Shown in pieces: positions 1-10,953 of a DNA stretch of 64,000 bases. Under the pieces are notes generated by a model. That model searched no databases. It was not told the DNA's origin and worked only from the letters and a program-made list of their open reading frames with translations. Every line of letters starts with the position of its first letter. The first letter of the stretch is position 1. The position numbers and the translations under genes are program-made. This stretch comes from Diospyros lotus (Eukaryota; Streptophyta; Magnoliopsida; Ericales; Ebenaceae): assembly GCF_014633365.1 (NCBI RefSeq), contig NC_068351.1, positions 20,325,366 to 20,389,365 of the forward strand, read 5' to 3'.

Positions 1-105
1 ATAAGTACATGCTCTTTTTTCTTTTATTTTTGAAAGATCACAGGCAATGAAGCACACTTGAAGGCTATTCTATCTCGAATAAGTTAATTTTTCATTGCTC
101 TCTTT
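1..105 (-). mobile_element. Sirevirus-like LTR fragment, left part of a CACTA-split copy
   Basis: This stretch resumes at 2182 after the CACTA insertion. The joined sequence matches 2790-2960, which shares the runs 'gaaagatcaca', 'caatgaagc' and 'actctagcccctt'. The family assignment rests on neighbouring pieces that resemble minus-strand Sirevirus (Ty1/copia) LTRs. No coding sequence is visible. Confidence 0.4.
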
Positions 106-199
106 CACTACAAGAAAAATCGTATTTAGCGACGGAATTTAGAGACGGAATTATTACGTGGCTAATTAGGGACGGATAGAGACGGAATTTTCGTCGCTA

Positions 200-2150
200 A
201 TTTTTTTAAATATTTTTTTAATTTAGTGACGGAATACCCGTCACTAAATTTAGTGATGGAAATCTCGTCGCTAAATTTTAATTTTTTTATTTAAATTTGT
301 TTTATTTTTTAGTGACGGGAGTAACCCCGTTGCTAAATTTTAATTTTTTATTTATTTATTTTTTATTTTTTAGCACGGGTTGACTCCGTCGCTAAATTTT
401 AATTTTTTTATTTATTTTTTAGCAATGGGGATGACCCCGTCTCTAAATTTTAATTTTTTTATTTTTTAGCGATGGAAGTAACCCCGTCGCTAAATTTTAA
501 TTTTTTATTTAATTTTTTTTTATTTTTTAGTGACGGGGAAGACCGCGTTGCTAAATTTTATTTTTTATTTTTTAGCGAATTTGAATTTTTTATTTAAGTT
601 TTTTTTATATTTTAGTGACGGGGTTGATCCCGTCGCTAAATTTTAAATTTTTATTTATTTATTTTTAATTTTTAGCGAAGGGAGTGACCCCGTCGCTAAA
701 TTAATTTTTTTTTTTAATTTTTAGCGATGAGAGTGACCCCGTCGCTAAATTTAAATTTTATATATATATTTTTATTTTTAGCAACAGGAGTGACTCTGTC
801 GTTAAATTTTAAATTTTTATTTAATTTTTATTTATTTTTTTAGCGACGGGGTCACTCCCGTCGCTAAAAAAATAAATAAATAAAAATAAATAAATAAAAA
901 TAAATAAATAAATAAATAAAATTAAATAAAAAATTTAAATTTAACAACGGGGTCACTCCCGTCGCTAAAAAAATAAAAATAAAAAATTTAAATTTAGCGA
1001 CAGGTATTTCCTGTCGCTAAAAATTAAAAAAAAATTAAATAAAAAAAATTTAATTTAGCGACGGGCTCAACCTCGTCGCTAAAATATAAAAAAAATAAAA
1101 TAAAAAAATAAAAATTTAGCGACGGGTCAACCTGTCGCTAAAAAAAGAATAAAAATAAAAATAAAAAATTAAAATTTAGTGACAGGGTCTACCCCGTCAC
1201 TAAAAAATAAAAAAAATTAAATGAAGAAATAAAATTTAGCGACGGGTCAACTCGTTACTAAAAAATAAAAAAAATTAAATAAAAAATAAAAAAGTTTACA
1301 TTTAAACATATCACAATAATTTTTACTAACATTAATTTTAATAAAAATTAAACTAATAATTTTTTAAATATATTAAAATTAAAATCAAAATCAAAACATA
1401 ATTTTTCACTACTAATATAATAATTAATAAATTTTTATTTAAATTAAAAATGAAATAAAATTAAAATTAATATTTATTTCCCTTTACTAACATTAAATAT
1501 TAAAATTAATATCATTAAATAAGTTTAAGAAATTTTGGTGTATAAATATAATTCTGAAATATTTGAAAGAGAATAGTATAAATATATTTTATATACATCA
1601 ATGAACAAGAAATTTTCTAGATCAGCTGGCTCGCGCGCGAAACTTGGTCATGAGAGGTTGGGAGTTCGAATCTTATTGAGAGCATGAGTTAATTGCTGAG
1701 AGTATTATCTCAACGTTGCCACGTGGCGCACATGAGGGGTGGCTGGGGCCTGGCGCGCATTGAATTTTGAATTTTGGGGTTGAATTTTTTAGCGACGAGG
1801 TCAATCCCGTCGCTAAAAAATAAAAAATAAATGAATTAATTAATTAAAATTTAGCGACGGGGTCGATCCCGTCGCTAAAAAATAAAAAAATTTAAATAAA
1901 AAATTTTAATTTAACGACGGGGTCAACCCCGTCGCTAAAAAATAGAAAAAATTAAATAAAAAAAATAAAATTTAACGACGGGGTCAACCCCGTCGTTAAT
2001 TCCATTATTGATTAGTGATGGGTATAACCCTTGTCGCTAAAATACTCTCGTTGCTAACCCCGTCGCTAAATTTCAGCGACGCCCTTTTTAGCGACGGAAA
2101 GCCGTCACTAAATCTGTCGCTAAATTTTTTAGCGACGAATTTTTATGTTT
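200..2150. repeat. Array of about twenty palindromic TAGCGACGG repeats inside the CACTA element
   Basis: The core unit reads TTTAGCGACGGGGT, a two-base centre, then its complement ACCCCGTCGCTAAA, so each copy is its own inverted repeat. Copies recur about every 50-70 bp, separated by A/T-only spacers, in two blocks (about 200-1265 and 1790-2150). In CACTA elements such subterminal repeats are transposase-binding sites, but here they occupy nearly the whole element. The intervening block 1266-1780 lacks them. Confidence 0.85.
1618..1690 (+). other. tRNA-like A-box/B-box patch inside the CACTA element
   Basis: The stretch 'gatcagctggctcg' (1619-1632) resembles a Pol III A box. 'gggagttcgaatct' (1660-1673) resembles a B box (consensus GGTTCGANNCC). 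Spacing is about 40 bases, near that of a tRNA gene. No full cloverleaf can be folded by eye, so this may be a SINE or tRNA relic, or coincidence. Confidence 0.25.
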
Positions 2151-2181
2151 TAGCGACGGAAAATGTTGCTTTTTTGTAGTG

Positions 2182-3455
2182 TTTGCTTTAGACTCTAGCC
2201 CCTTTATATAGTTTTCCATTCTTTAATGAATTTACTAGAATATCCTTGACTAAAGAATGTTCCTTGTGTCTTAACTGTCATTTTTGTCTCTACAACATCT
2301 CACAAATCAGTTAGCACATCAATTTTCATGCAAAAATTGTCTGAAAAATATTTATCAGCATTTAATGTTCTAAAAAGTAAAAATTAGGTGCATTAAAACA
2401 CAGTTAACTTAAGAGGGAGATGAATTAAGAATTCATCCTTTAAAAAAAATTCTCAAATAGATAAATCAAAGGATAAAAAGAAATTGAAAGAATGCAATAC
2501 ACTAGGATTTTAGAGTGGTTCGATTACCTGCCTATTCTACTACTTTGGCTCTCAACTAAGGATTTAGTCAACTAAACCTACTTTCGGTAGCTTTTACAAT
2601 AGGCTTAGTTCCAAACCTTTACAACATATGACTTTTACAACTGAATCAGTCATAACCAATGCCTTTTACAAAGGTCATGCTTAATCTTTATAGCTTCACA
2701 ATAAAGTGATATAATAAAGGATACAAGAGAAGGTTTCAAATGATACAAGAAAACAAACACTTCTCTTGGGTGTACTAAGAGATATAATTAGAATGTGAAT
2801 GATAAGCACAAAGTCTATTTTCTTTTCTTTTTGAAAGATCACAATCAATGAAGCGCACTTGAAAGCTCTTCTATCTTAGATAAGTTAGTTTCCCATTGGC
2901 CTTTCTTCTTCAAACTCTAGCCCTTTTATATAGTGTTCATCTCTTTAATGCATCTCCTGAAAGATTCATTTTCTAATACTCTTTACTTCATTATTTTGAA
3001 ATTTTCTTGATAAACTAACAAGAGGTACCCGTTAATACTAGTATATGATTTCATTACATTTCTCCCATCTTTTGTTTTAACACATTGGTTAACGTTAAAG
3101 GTATATCCCTTCTCAACAAGGCATATTTCTTCTTCTCCCTTTTAGACATACACTCACTAGTCTTCCTTCATATGGACATTCCTTTGGGTGTCTTAACTTA
3201 GTTAAACCAAAAATAGCATCACCAAGATAAGTATTTTGAGATTATAGATAGATCACTTAGGGTAACAAACCTTTTCCTCTTATCTTTCAATAACAAATCC
3301 AACAGGTTATGGATCACTTAGAATTTTGAGACCATAGTGGATTGTACCAACATATGGTGTCATTCTTCCTATCTTTTGGCACATTCCCACTATACGTGTG
3401 CACTTTCTCTTGTAACTCATACAAGTGGACGTCCTTATTTATTGCACTTATTCTT
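2182..3455 (-). mobile_element. Sirevirus-like (Ty1/copia) LTR fragments, minus orientation, two head-to-tail pieces
   Basis: 2182-2300 continues the copy begun at 1-105. 2405-3455 is a second copy starting with 'aagagggagatgaattaag', the reverse complement of the CCCAATTCACCCCCT-type boundary seen at 4611. The text 'agagtggttcgattacctgcc' has a counterpart at 49640 in another minus-strand Sirevirus-like LTR. No ORF of note is present. Confidence 0.45.
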
Positions 3456-4660
3456 GTGTGTTAGTCTAATTTTGATGTGGTTTTGATGATTGATGTCTTT
3501 AAACAAAACTTTAATAAATATTGCTTAAATGAATAATTTTGAAATAAGTGTTATGGACTTCAAGGTTTTAAATTCAAACTGTTTTAAATACCTTTTAAAA
3601 ATAGTTTTAAACTTGTCTTTTAAATTAATGAAATCTTGTGAATTCTAAAATTTGACCAAAGTTTTAAAAGAAAAGGAAAGTAGCTCTAAATAAAAAAAAA
3701 AAGGAAGAAAATACAGTTAAACATCGAATATAATGAAAAACTGTCGACCCATTCTATATGCCTGTCAAGCAGTTTTTCTGAACTGTCAACTTCTTCTTTG
3801 AGTTTGTTGATTGATTCTTCAGAACTGCCAACTATTCCTTGAAGCAAGTCGATCAGTTTAGTGCATACCTTTTGGAAAAATGTTCCAAGACTAAACAATC
3901 GACTAATTTTTGATCTAGAAATAACTATTGATTGGTTTTTCAAAATTTTGAAACAAATTGTCAACTACTTTCTGAAACTATATTGATCGTTTCTATAAAA
4001 AAATATTTACTAAATGACTACTTTGCTATAATTTGAAACTTACAAGTTTAACTTCTAATGGCTATATTAAATGAATAGAGATCAAAATCTATATACACTC
4101 AGTTGTTTAAAGTTAAAAACATAAGATAGGTCAAGAGATTTGAGAAAAGAAGTGTTGAAGCTTTTTCTTTTCAAAAACTCACCATTTCATTGAGCTTACA
4201 TTGGTTACACTAATTTTCTCTCTTTCACAAGGCTTGGTCTATTCTCTATAAATTCTATTTTCAGCTTTGTTGTTGTTGAAATTTAAGAAAGAGTTCTGTT
4301 GTTGAGAGTTGCATCTCTTATTTATTTAATTTTGTATCTTGTTGTTTTCTAACGAGTATGCTAAAAGACTAGCGTGGATTGCTAGCCGTTGTATTTGTTT
4401 AAACCGTTTCTAGTTGATTTGGAAATATCTAGCAGGAGCTTGAGTAGTGGATATAGGCTGGGGATAGTCAAACTACTCTAAAATTTTATAGTTTCTTGTG
4501 TTTTTACATTTTTTGAAAGCCTTTCATTACATTACACTTGAAATATAAAATTTTCAGCATTCATTTATATTACTCAGTACTAGTTTTCAAAAACACTTTT
4601 TAATTTTTTTTAAAACACCCAATTCACCCCCTCATTTTGGCGTGTGGTGCCATACAAGGA
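3456..4660 (+). mobile_element. Sirevirus-like LTR fragment, plus orientation
   Basis: It opens with 'gtgtgttagtctaattttga' and 'tgatgattgatg', the TTTTGATGATG signature near the start of Sirevirus LTRs. It ends near 'acacccaattcaccccctc' (about 4608-4626), the characteristic 3' part. Interior 'gtcgaccc' and 'gtcgatcag' phrases are also typical of the clade. Together with the minus-strand pieces to the left it forms a tail-to-tail arrangement. No coding sequence or PBS survives. Confidence 0.5.
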
Positions 4661-5560
4661 AAGGAAAGGTTGTCTAACATTGTGATCTCATTCCAAAAAA
4701 AATTCATGCTCCAAGATTATATTACCCTATCAGGTTGTGTTACAATGAACATCCCTTTGTTTGGGTCTTGATCCCAACAAAAGGGATACTTGTGAAGAAA
4801 ACTATAAACATATCAAGTTAATCCCTAAGAAAGTGCCCTAGGTCTAGTCTCTTATCAGTCCATTACACATTAGAGGTAATAGATAAGATGCTTGCTTATA
4901 GTCTTACAAAAAACGTTTCTCATTATTTTGCTAGCTAAGCAAGACTCACACTTAAAAAGCTTTACCTTGTTGAGAGATATCCCTGAAGATCTAAACTAGT
5001 TAGTGAAGTCATCCTGTTTAGTTGATATAACCTAGTCATCCATGTCATGCATTACATTACAGTTATAAATAAAGAAAGATATAAGAGGATTTAGAGATAG
5101 GAACATCATTCAAATCCAATTAAAAATAAACCATTCACCAAGTATTCATATCGAAAGTAAAAAATATTTGGACAATCAATTTCAAAAACACTATCTCTAA
5201 AACAAAAAGAATAATCATTTTTAGGACAAAACTACCCTTTTTTCTAAGATATGCAAAATTTCTAATATTGTATTACACCAAAACCCATAAGCGCACACCA
5301 TGTAAGAGACGATATCTCATTAGGCATCCTAAGATGGCACAAACCTATTTCCAAGATGTCTTCTGTCTTGCCACTCCAAATTGTGACAAGTTGTGTCCTC
5401 GCAGGCACCTAGTGGTAATGCACGAGCCCATCCTTATCTTGGATCACACACTTTGTTGCTCCTGTACCAATTGTCCAATATAAAAATGAGATAAGTATGC
5501 AACTAATGCATATGAGCATATGAATGCAAAGGAAGTAGTAGGAAAAGAAGAATTTCTTTT
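4661..5560. other. No gene recognised; unclassified repeat-like sequence
   Basis: I see no convincing coding potential on either strand. Short open frames near 5268-5635 have no recognisable domain. The right end abuts the decayed copia gag, so this may be degenerate internal sequence of the same element. Confidence 0.4.
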
Positions 5561-5561
5561 T

Positions 5562-6255
5562 TGCCTCAAACTCAAAGCAATCCCGAGCAAAGTGGCATTT
5601 TCTTGGCAATTATATATAGCATTTAACGTTGCCACAACTTAATTTCCTTCTTGACTTGCCCTTTTTTTGGTCCTTTGGTTCTTAAAACCATTGGTCCTAT
5701 TTCCTTTCTTCTGGGTTTACGTTTAGAACCCATACTCACCTTTGCCCTGCGATAAACAAAATAGATCTAATTGCCTCCATGCTTTTTTCCTTAAGCTTTA
5801 AATGATTTGAAATGTCAGCTGAAGTCTTGTCATTTTTACTGTGAGTCATTGCAGGCTTAATTTGGGACCACACACGTTCCGACAAGGATCTAATTATTGT
5901 AAGGACTTGTTCTTCATCGCTGATTGTAACATTTCCTTCCCTTAATTCTGTTACGAGTGAACTCATCACTCGGAGATGTTCTATCACACTGTGTTTTGGG
6001 TTTTGACATATTGCTGAAGCTTTAGTTGCAAGGCATGGAGCTTTGCAGATCGGTTTTGGATGCGTCTAACATCATGAAGTGAGCACTTCGATCTTTATTA
6101 ATCCTTTTGTTTGTCATAGGTAGCTTGCACGACAAGTGGAAAATTATCCCTGTGAGGCTTTGGCATGGTAGTGTCGAACATGTCTAGTTTCATTTCTTCA
6201 TTGAGCAAATATTGAATCTTTCTACTCCATGTGCCTTAATTTTGGCCATCTAATT
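5562..6255 (-). pseudogene. Decayed Ty1/copia gag (UBN2-type) with zinc-knuckle remnant
   Basis: Read on the minus strand, the longest open piece (5736-5987) begins MIEHLRVMSSLVTELREG and continues with ISDEEQVLTIIRSL and ADISNHLKLKEKS. This matches the conserved copia Gag core, in which short peptides around LRxM, LTDEQQVLxxIRSLP and ADISxHLxLE recur. Upstream (6000-6200) further gag-like words appear in shifted frames. Downstream, near 5570-5620, KCHFARDC is the second half of a CCHC knuckle, displaced by a frameshift. Gag would package element RNA into virus-like particles. Multiple frameshifts and stops make this copy non-functional. No pol is visible to the left. Confidence 0.75.
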
Positions 6256-6260
6256 GTTCA

Positions 6261-7250
6261 CCCCTCGTCAAATCAACAACAATATATTTAATTTGAAGTT
6301 ATTATCACAACACACAAGGAAAGTTAAACATTTTTAGGCACATATTATACTTGAGATAATTAAGTTAAAAATGTTCTACTATTCAAAACAAGATCAACGG
6401 ATCACCCTTATGCATAACTTCATATTGAGACTTAATTTACAAAGAATTATAATTAATTAACCACAATTAATTAAACAAATTATTGGAAATAATTCACGCA
6501 TGCCTAAGCGAAACATTCACAGTTCTAGAATTTGGAATTAGAATTTATTAATCAAAATTAATTAAACAAATTCTAAAAAATAATTCACGCACGCATAAGT
6601 GAAACATTCACAATTCTAGAATTTTTATAATATATTTCACAAGGAATTTGAATTTATTTATCACAATTAATTAAATAAATTAAAAAAGATAATTCACACA
6701 CATACGTGAAAATATTCATATCTTCTAGAATTGTAAACTATAATTCAAGAAGAATTATAATTAATTAATCAAAGTTAATTAAACAAATTCTATAAAATAA
6801 TTCACGCACACAGTTGAATAATTCAAGATTGTTTTATATCTCTAAAGTACATAACTAACATGTTTAACAATCCTTTCCCCCATTGAATTTATTTTAATTT
6901 ATCATAATTAAATAAATAATTTAATTAGAGAGATGTAGGCTTGTTTAAGGTGAACCTCTATAAAAATCTTGTGTTTATTGAGGGTGTATTTTATTTACCT
7001 TTTCATCTTCAAAGTGTATATGAAACATGCATACTTTATATAAAAATTGCCAATGTCACATAAACGGGTTATATCAAATTTTTAATTTTCTAAAAATGTA
7101 ACCCATCCTTTTGGCTTAGCCTTTAAGCAACATGAATGTCTCCTTCTTGCCTCGTCCATGAGATCCAAGATATGCATCAAGAACTAAGGTTCACTAGTGT
7201 GTTTTCATCTTTCCTAGCAACTAAGGGGTTTGATGTTTTTGCTGTGGATT
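6261..7250. other. AT-rich leader or LTR-like sequence next to the copia gag
   Basis: This lies on the 5' side of the minus-strand gag, where its leader and 5' LTR would be. No PBS (GCTCTGATACCA on the plus strand) is visible. It contains a four-copy tandem repeat, listed separately. No gene. Confidence 0.35.
6430..6835. repeat. Four degenerate tandem copies, about 91-109 bp each
   Basis: Copies are marked by AATTCACGC-type words at 6491, 6582, 6691 and 6799. Each is followed by 'gaaacattcac' or a variant and 'ttctagaatt', and preceded by 'aattaattaa'. The decay between copies shows an old local duplication. Confidence 0.75.
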
Positions 7251-9312
7251 GTACTCTATGGGTTCTTATTGTGAGTTTTTTTGCCCTTGTTATAATCTGA
7301 CGTTTAGATTTTGGATTTTTTCATTTATATATTATTTTCAATTTTAGGTGGTTATTTGTTTGAGGGTTAATGCTTTTGCTTGATGGACACTTTTGTGATG
7401 CATTCTATTGCTTAGTTTAGTGTTTAGGTTTGGATATTATGAGATTGTTTCCTATAGGCTTCTTCTATGGGTTCTCTGGGTTAAGTCTCTCAACACGACT
7501 ATCATTGTGGGCTTTCAAGAATAATGGCTTAGCCACGCATAGTCGAAAGGGGACAATAGGGTATGTGATTTACTTTTTAGTTTAAAATTGCCTCAATTTG
7601 CCCCCCTCAACTTTTCCAAATTACACACTAGGTATGCAATTTTTGAGTTCCCAAAATTGCCCCTATTATGTTTATAAAATATGGGTCAATTAAAAAAAAG
7701 AAAAATCTAATTATTAAAAAATAAAAAATTTGATTAATATATAACATTCTAAAATATTGAAGGCCAAGAAAAGAAAATGTGGTGTATTTTGTAATTTTAT
7801 AAACTTTTTAAATAGTAAAAATATCAATAATGATTTCCACAACTTTCAAAATATGGCAAAAAACCGAAATTAAGTTCTCTTTTACAGTGAAGGAGCATCA
7901 TAATTAGTTAATTAATGCATTGAATCCTGATATAATTGATTCAATAATTTGTTTCCTTTAGCTTCATTAGTTGACTGAGAACAGACACTCCGTACTCGTA
8001 AGATTCTTTTTCTTTTTTTTTTTTTTTTTTTTGTAAACAATTAACTGCTTATAGTTGTTTGAAGAAAGAAAAAAGCAAGAAAAATGATTGAAGAATGACA
8101 AAAAAATCCTTCCCAATTGTGTGACAATTTGAGGTCTAAGGGAGATAACTTAGCTTTTTCATTTTTCATATTAACAATTTTTACATTATAGTTAAACTTT
8201 TAAAGGTGTTAATTAATTATAATTAATTGTATCATTCCTAAATAACTGGTAGTCTTTAAGTTATATTTACTTTTAATCTAAAATTTATTTTAATAGATTA
8301 TAGTACTTATGAACAATTACCTTAAAAGAAAAATGGCATTCAGGGATCAACAGTACTCCATCATCTCTTCAAGCCAAAATGATGGAGAACATTCTTAAAA
8401 AAATTAAATAAATTAAATTTAAAAAACTATCCCCCTTGAGTCTAAGTCATGGCTTTGCTGACCCTGTTCATGAATGTATGTATTTCAAGGGAAAAGAAAG
8501 GTCTTCTAGCAGGAACCTAGCTAATCAGTAGTATATGTAGAAATAGGAATTACTACATTTTTTGTTACTAAAAATATGAAAACAAATAATTGAAATTTTC
8601 ATTAGCTTTTTATATGTATTTCATTGCCTCAACTGTAATTGTGATAAGATAAAATAAATCATTAGTATCCATCCATATTGAATTGCCTGCAAATTAATTG
8701 AGGTATTGGACAACTGGTCAATGTCTCGCACATTAGGCACACACACTGACACACGAGCTTATTATATAGCTAGTGAGAAAGATTAAGGGTGCAAGGGAGA
8801 TGAATGGAATGGCACATAAAAGCAAAAGAGAAAAAAAAAAAACAAAAAGAAAGATGAAAGTCCATGAAAAGAAAATGAAGGTTTTGGTTCAAGACTTTTG
8901 TATAGATCTTCAATACCTAAGATATATGAAGGATTTATAGACCAATTCTAATTCTAATTCTAATTTAAATCATAGGTGATTGAAGATGCTCCATATCAAA
9001 TCAAAGTAATAAGACTTGCCTATTTCAATCAAATATAAGGTAAAAATAAGGAATATGAATCATTCTTTGTTGAGAGATGGTGTGAAAGGTAAGAGTTTTC
9101 AGTTCTATATATGGGGGGTGTGAACAAATGTAAACGAGTCTTTGGTTGGAAAGGGATGGGTTGGGGATACAGATATGAAATTTCTTTCCCTTTTTCTTTA
9201 ATCTCAAGAAGGAAATGGCAATCACAAAGAGCAGATCGGAGATCGGAAACATTACAATTAATATTATATTGCATGGTGGAAGGGAGGAGAATTTGAGGCA
9301 TTGGCGGCGGAA
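7251..9312. other. AT-rich intergenic DNA, 3' side of the ZHD gene
   Basis: No coding sequence, TIR or LTR boundary is recognised. A T20 homopolymer lies at 8013-8032. The part near 9000-9312 is probably ZHD 3' UTR, but no clear AATAAA is seen on the minus strand there. Confidence 0.4.
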
Positions 9313-9795
9313 TTAAGTTGCAGAAGAAGAAGAATTAGAGGGAGAAGAGTTCTTATGGTTGTGCATCCACACCTTGAAAACCTGCCTCGACACCCCCACC
9401 GACCTGCAAAACCGCTCGATCTCGTCGTCCTCCTCCTTCCTCTTCATCTTCCACCCCAGCTTCTCAGCAAACGCCAGCATTTTCTCCTTTTGTTCCGCCG
9501 TGAACTTGGTCCTGAACCGCTTCCTCCCACCCCCCTCCGACGATTCTGGGTTGGTCGAGGTGGTCGACATCGGCATTATTCCGGACGTAGGGCCGCCGCC
9601 GCCGCCACCGCTGCCGTAGGTGACTTTCCGGTGGAAGTTGCGGTGGCAACCGCAGGCTGCGCATTGTAGGGTGTCGTCCGGGCCCGGCGTGAACTCTCCG
9701 CAGCCGTCGGTGGCGTAGCTGCCGAGGGTAGCCGCATGGTTTCTCAAGCACTCTTTGTACACATCGTTTGCAGTTCCACTAGTGTCTCCTTCCAT
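9313..9795 (-). CDS. Zinc-finger homeodomain (ZF-HD/ZHD) transcription factor
   Basis: A plant-specific DNA-binding nuclear protein that usually works as a dimer. The single exon encodes 160 residues. Residues about 11-57 form the ZF-HD dimerisation finger, with Cys16, His20, Cys32, Cys45, Cys48, Cys50, His51 and His55, including the signature CHRNFHRK. A Gly/Pro/Ser/Thr linker (61-90) follows. Residues 91-149 form the divergent homeodomain: [16 protein letters not shown] opens helix 1 and [11 protein letters not shown] is recognition helix 3. The C-terminus is a Ser-rich tail. Both domains are complete, and single-exon structure is normal for the family. The ATG at 9795 directly precedes the conserved domain and follows a CT-repeat leader; the stop is TAA. 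At 160 aa it is at the short end of the family. Assignment to a numbered ZHD member would be a guess. It is the only clear host gene here. Confidence 0.93.
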   Translation of the reverse strand: MEGDTSGTANDVYKECLRNHAATLGSYATDGCGEFTPGPDDTLQCAACGCHRNFHRKVTYGSGGGGGGPTSGIMPMSTTSTNPESSEGGGRKRFRTKFTAEQKEKMLAFAEKLGWKMKRKEEDDEIERFCRSVGVSRQVFKVWMHNHKNSSPSNSSSSAT

Positions 9796-9860
9796 CTCTC
9801 TCTCTCTCTCTCCCGTCTGTTTATGTGTGTGTATATATATCTATATATATATACAAGTAA
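9796..9860 (-). promoter_or_regulatory. Core promoter and leader of the ZHD gene
   Basis: Immediately upstream of the ATG is a CT/GA microsatellite (9794-9811), then TATATA runs at 9832-9853 that could serve as a TATA box. If so, the 5' UTR would be very short. GA-rich leaders near the start are common in plant genes. The transcription start is not determined. Confidence 0.45.
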
Positions 9861-9953
9861 TGATTGAAGGTAGATTATTAAGAACTGCAATCATGGCTTG
9901 GTGAATTTACAATTTTACTCCCGTGTTTACCTATGAATTTCAACCACGCTCCT

Positions 9954-9963
9954 CCACGTCGGC
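9954..9963 (-). promoter_or_regulatory. Overlapping DRE/CRT and ABRE-like cores
   Basis: On the gene's strand the site reads GCCGACGTGG. It contains the GCCGAC core bound by DREB/CBF factors and the ACGTGG core bound by ABF-type bZIPs, fused over 10 bases. It lies about 160 bp upstream of the ZHD ATG. Function is inferred from sequence only. Confidence 0.4.
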
Positions 9964-10244
9964 AAGTGTGTATTCATTTATTCCTTGACGTTACACAGAT
10001 TGGGATGGCTAAGTATGAATCAATGTGGGCAAAGAAAGTAGGACTGTAAGTAAAACTATTACTTCTAAATGATTACTGAAAATGGGATTGATGCTCATTT
10101 ACTTACTCTGTCCGATTGTTAATATTTTGATTCAAAATAGATTGATATATTATATGTTATTTGATTAATTTATGTATGTAATATATGGCATATGGTATTA
10201 TATTTTGATATTAAATATATTAACAAAGTATATGCTGATTTTAT

Positions 10245-10953
10245 TATATGTTGTTATTTGGGTTATATATAAATAAGCTCGATTGGGTCATTGGTGTCTG
10301 CAGTCCAGGTCCAAACTTATTGTGTTAAACTCATTTATCCCATTCATGTTCTTGCCCCGCATATATATATGGATGAGATTGGAAAAATTAGAAGAGGTGT
10401 GATTTTTCTCTTGCACACCAATGAACGAACAGAAACCCTAACTGAGAGCAAGAGAGAGAGCAGATCCAAGAAGCAAGATTGGAAGAAAAACGAAGATCGG
10501 AATTGAGGAAACACAAGGTAAATCCGATCTCATTTTTTGTAAGTATGTATTACTTGTTTATTCAATATTGTTGGGAGAGAAATTGGTGAGATGAAAGTGC
10601 TGGGATTGCTCGAGTTTTATGGAGCAATGTACTCTGTTATTTGCATTTGTATGGTTTGTGTTTTCTGATCTTGATGTAATGTTCTTGAGTGTTGTAAGAT
10701 CTTGTGATAGGTTATTGTGTCTCTCATTGTAATCCTATGTAAATATGTTCATACATATTCTAGTGGATTGAATAGGGGCAAAATTCCTACTATGAGTAGG
10801 ATCTTTTGATTCGAACACATATATCTCTTATTCTTGTGTGCGTTGTGGATGTTCTTTATTTTCTGTATCATATTCGATCTTGGTACTTCTCTTAGTCTTG
10901 GTCGTGTGGTTGTGTGATTGGTTCACAGGTTTATCAACACGAATGATATAACA
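10245..10953 (+). mobile_element. Probable copia solo LTR upstream of the ZHD gene
   Basis: The stretch has LTR anatomy: a TATA-like 'ttatatataaataagc' (about 10263), an 'accctaactgagagc' leader, and a 3' part with 'gattgaataggggc', 'ttcgaacacat' and 'aacacgaatgatataaca', typical of plant Tork/Angela-type copia LTRs. A possible 5-bp duplication TTTAT (10240-10244 and 10954-10958) brackets it. The first bases read TA rather than TG and the region is AT-rich, so the left boundary is tentative. No PBS or internal region follows. Confidence 0.45.

Larger units (their letters stand above)
106..2181. mobile_element. Non-autonomous CACTA (CMC/En-Spm) DNA transposon, complete
   Basis: The element begins CACTACAAGAAAAAT at 106 and ends TTTTTGTAGTG at 2181, so the two ends are inverted CACTA termini. 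It is flanked by a 3-bp target duplication TTT (103-105 and 2182-2184), as expected for this superfamily. The 2,076-bp body is filled with palindromic subterminal-type repeats and contains no transposase ORF, so any movement would have needed a helper element. A related sequence without the insertion lies at about 2860-2930 and acts as an empty-site comparison. Confidence 0.92.

Noticed and set aside
200..2150. Regularly spaced palindromic repeats resembling a CRISPR array
   Set aside because: The context is a plant genome, the spacers are A/T-only and variable in length, and CACTA termini with a TTT duplication bound the array.
5268..5483. 71-codon plus frame with several Cys residues
   Set aside because: No recognised zinc-binding pattern, no plausible gene structure, and it overlaps antisense frames next to a decayed copia gag.
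9025..9301. 90-codon minus-strand frame right after the ZHD stop
   Set aside because: No domain, and its position fits ZHD 3' UTR or flank.
9301..9751. Open frames of up to 122 codons overlapping the ZHD gene
   Set aside because: Shadows of the GC-rich ZHD coding sequence in other frames; only the minus-strand 160-codon frame has domain signatures.
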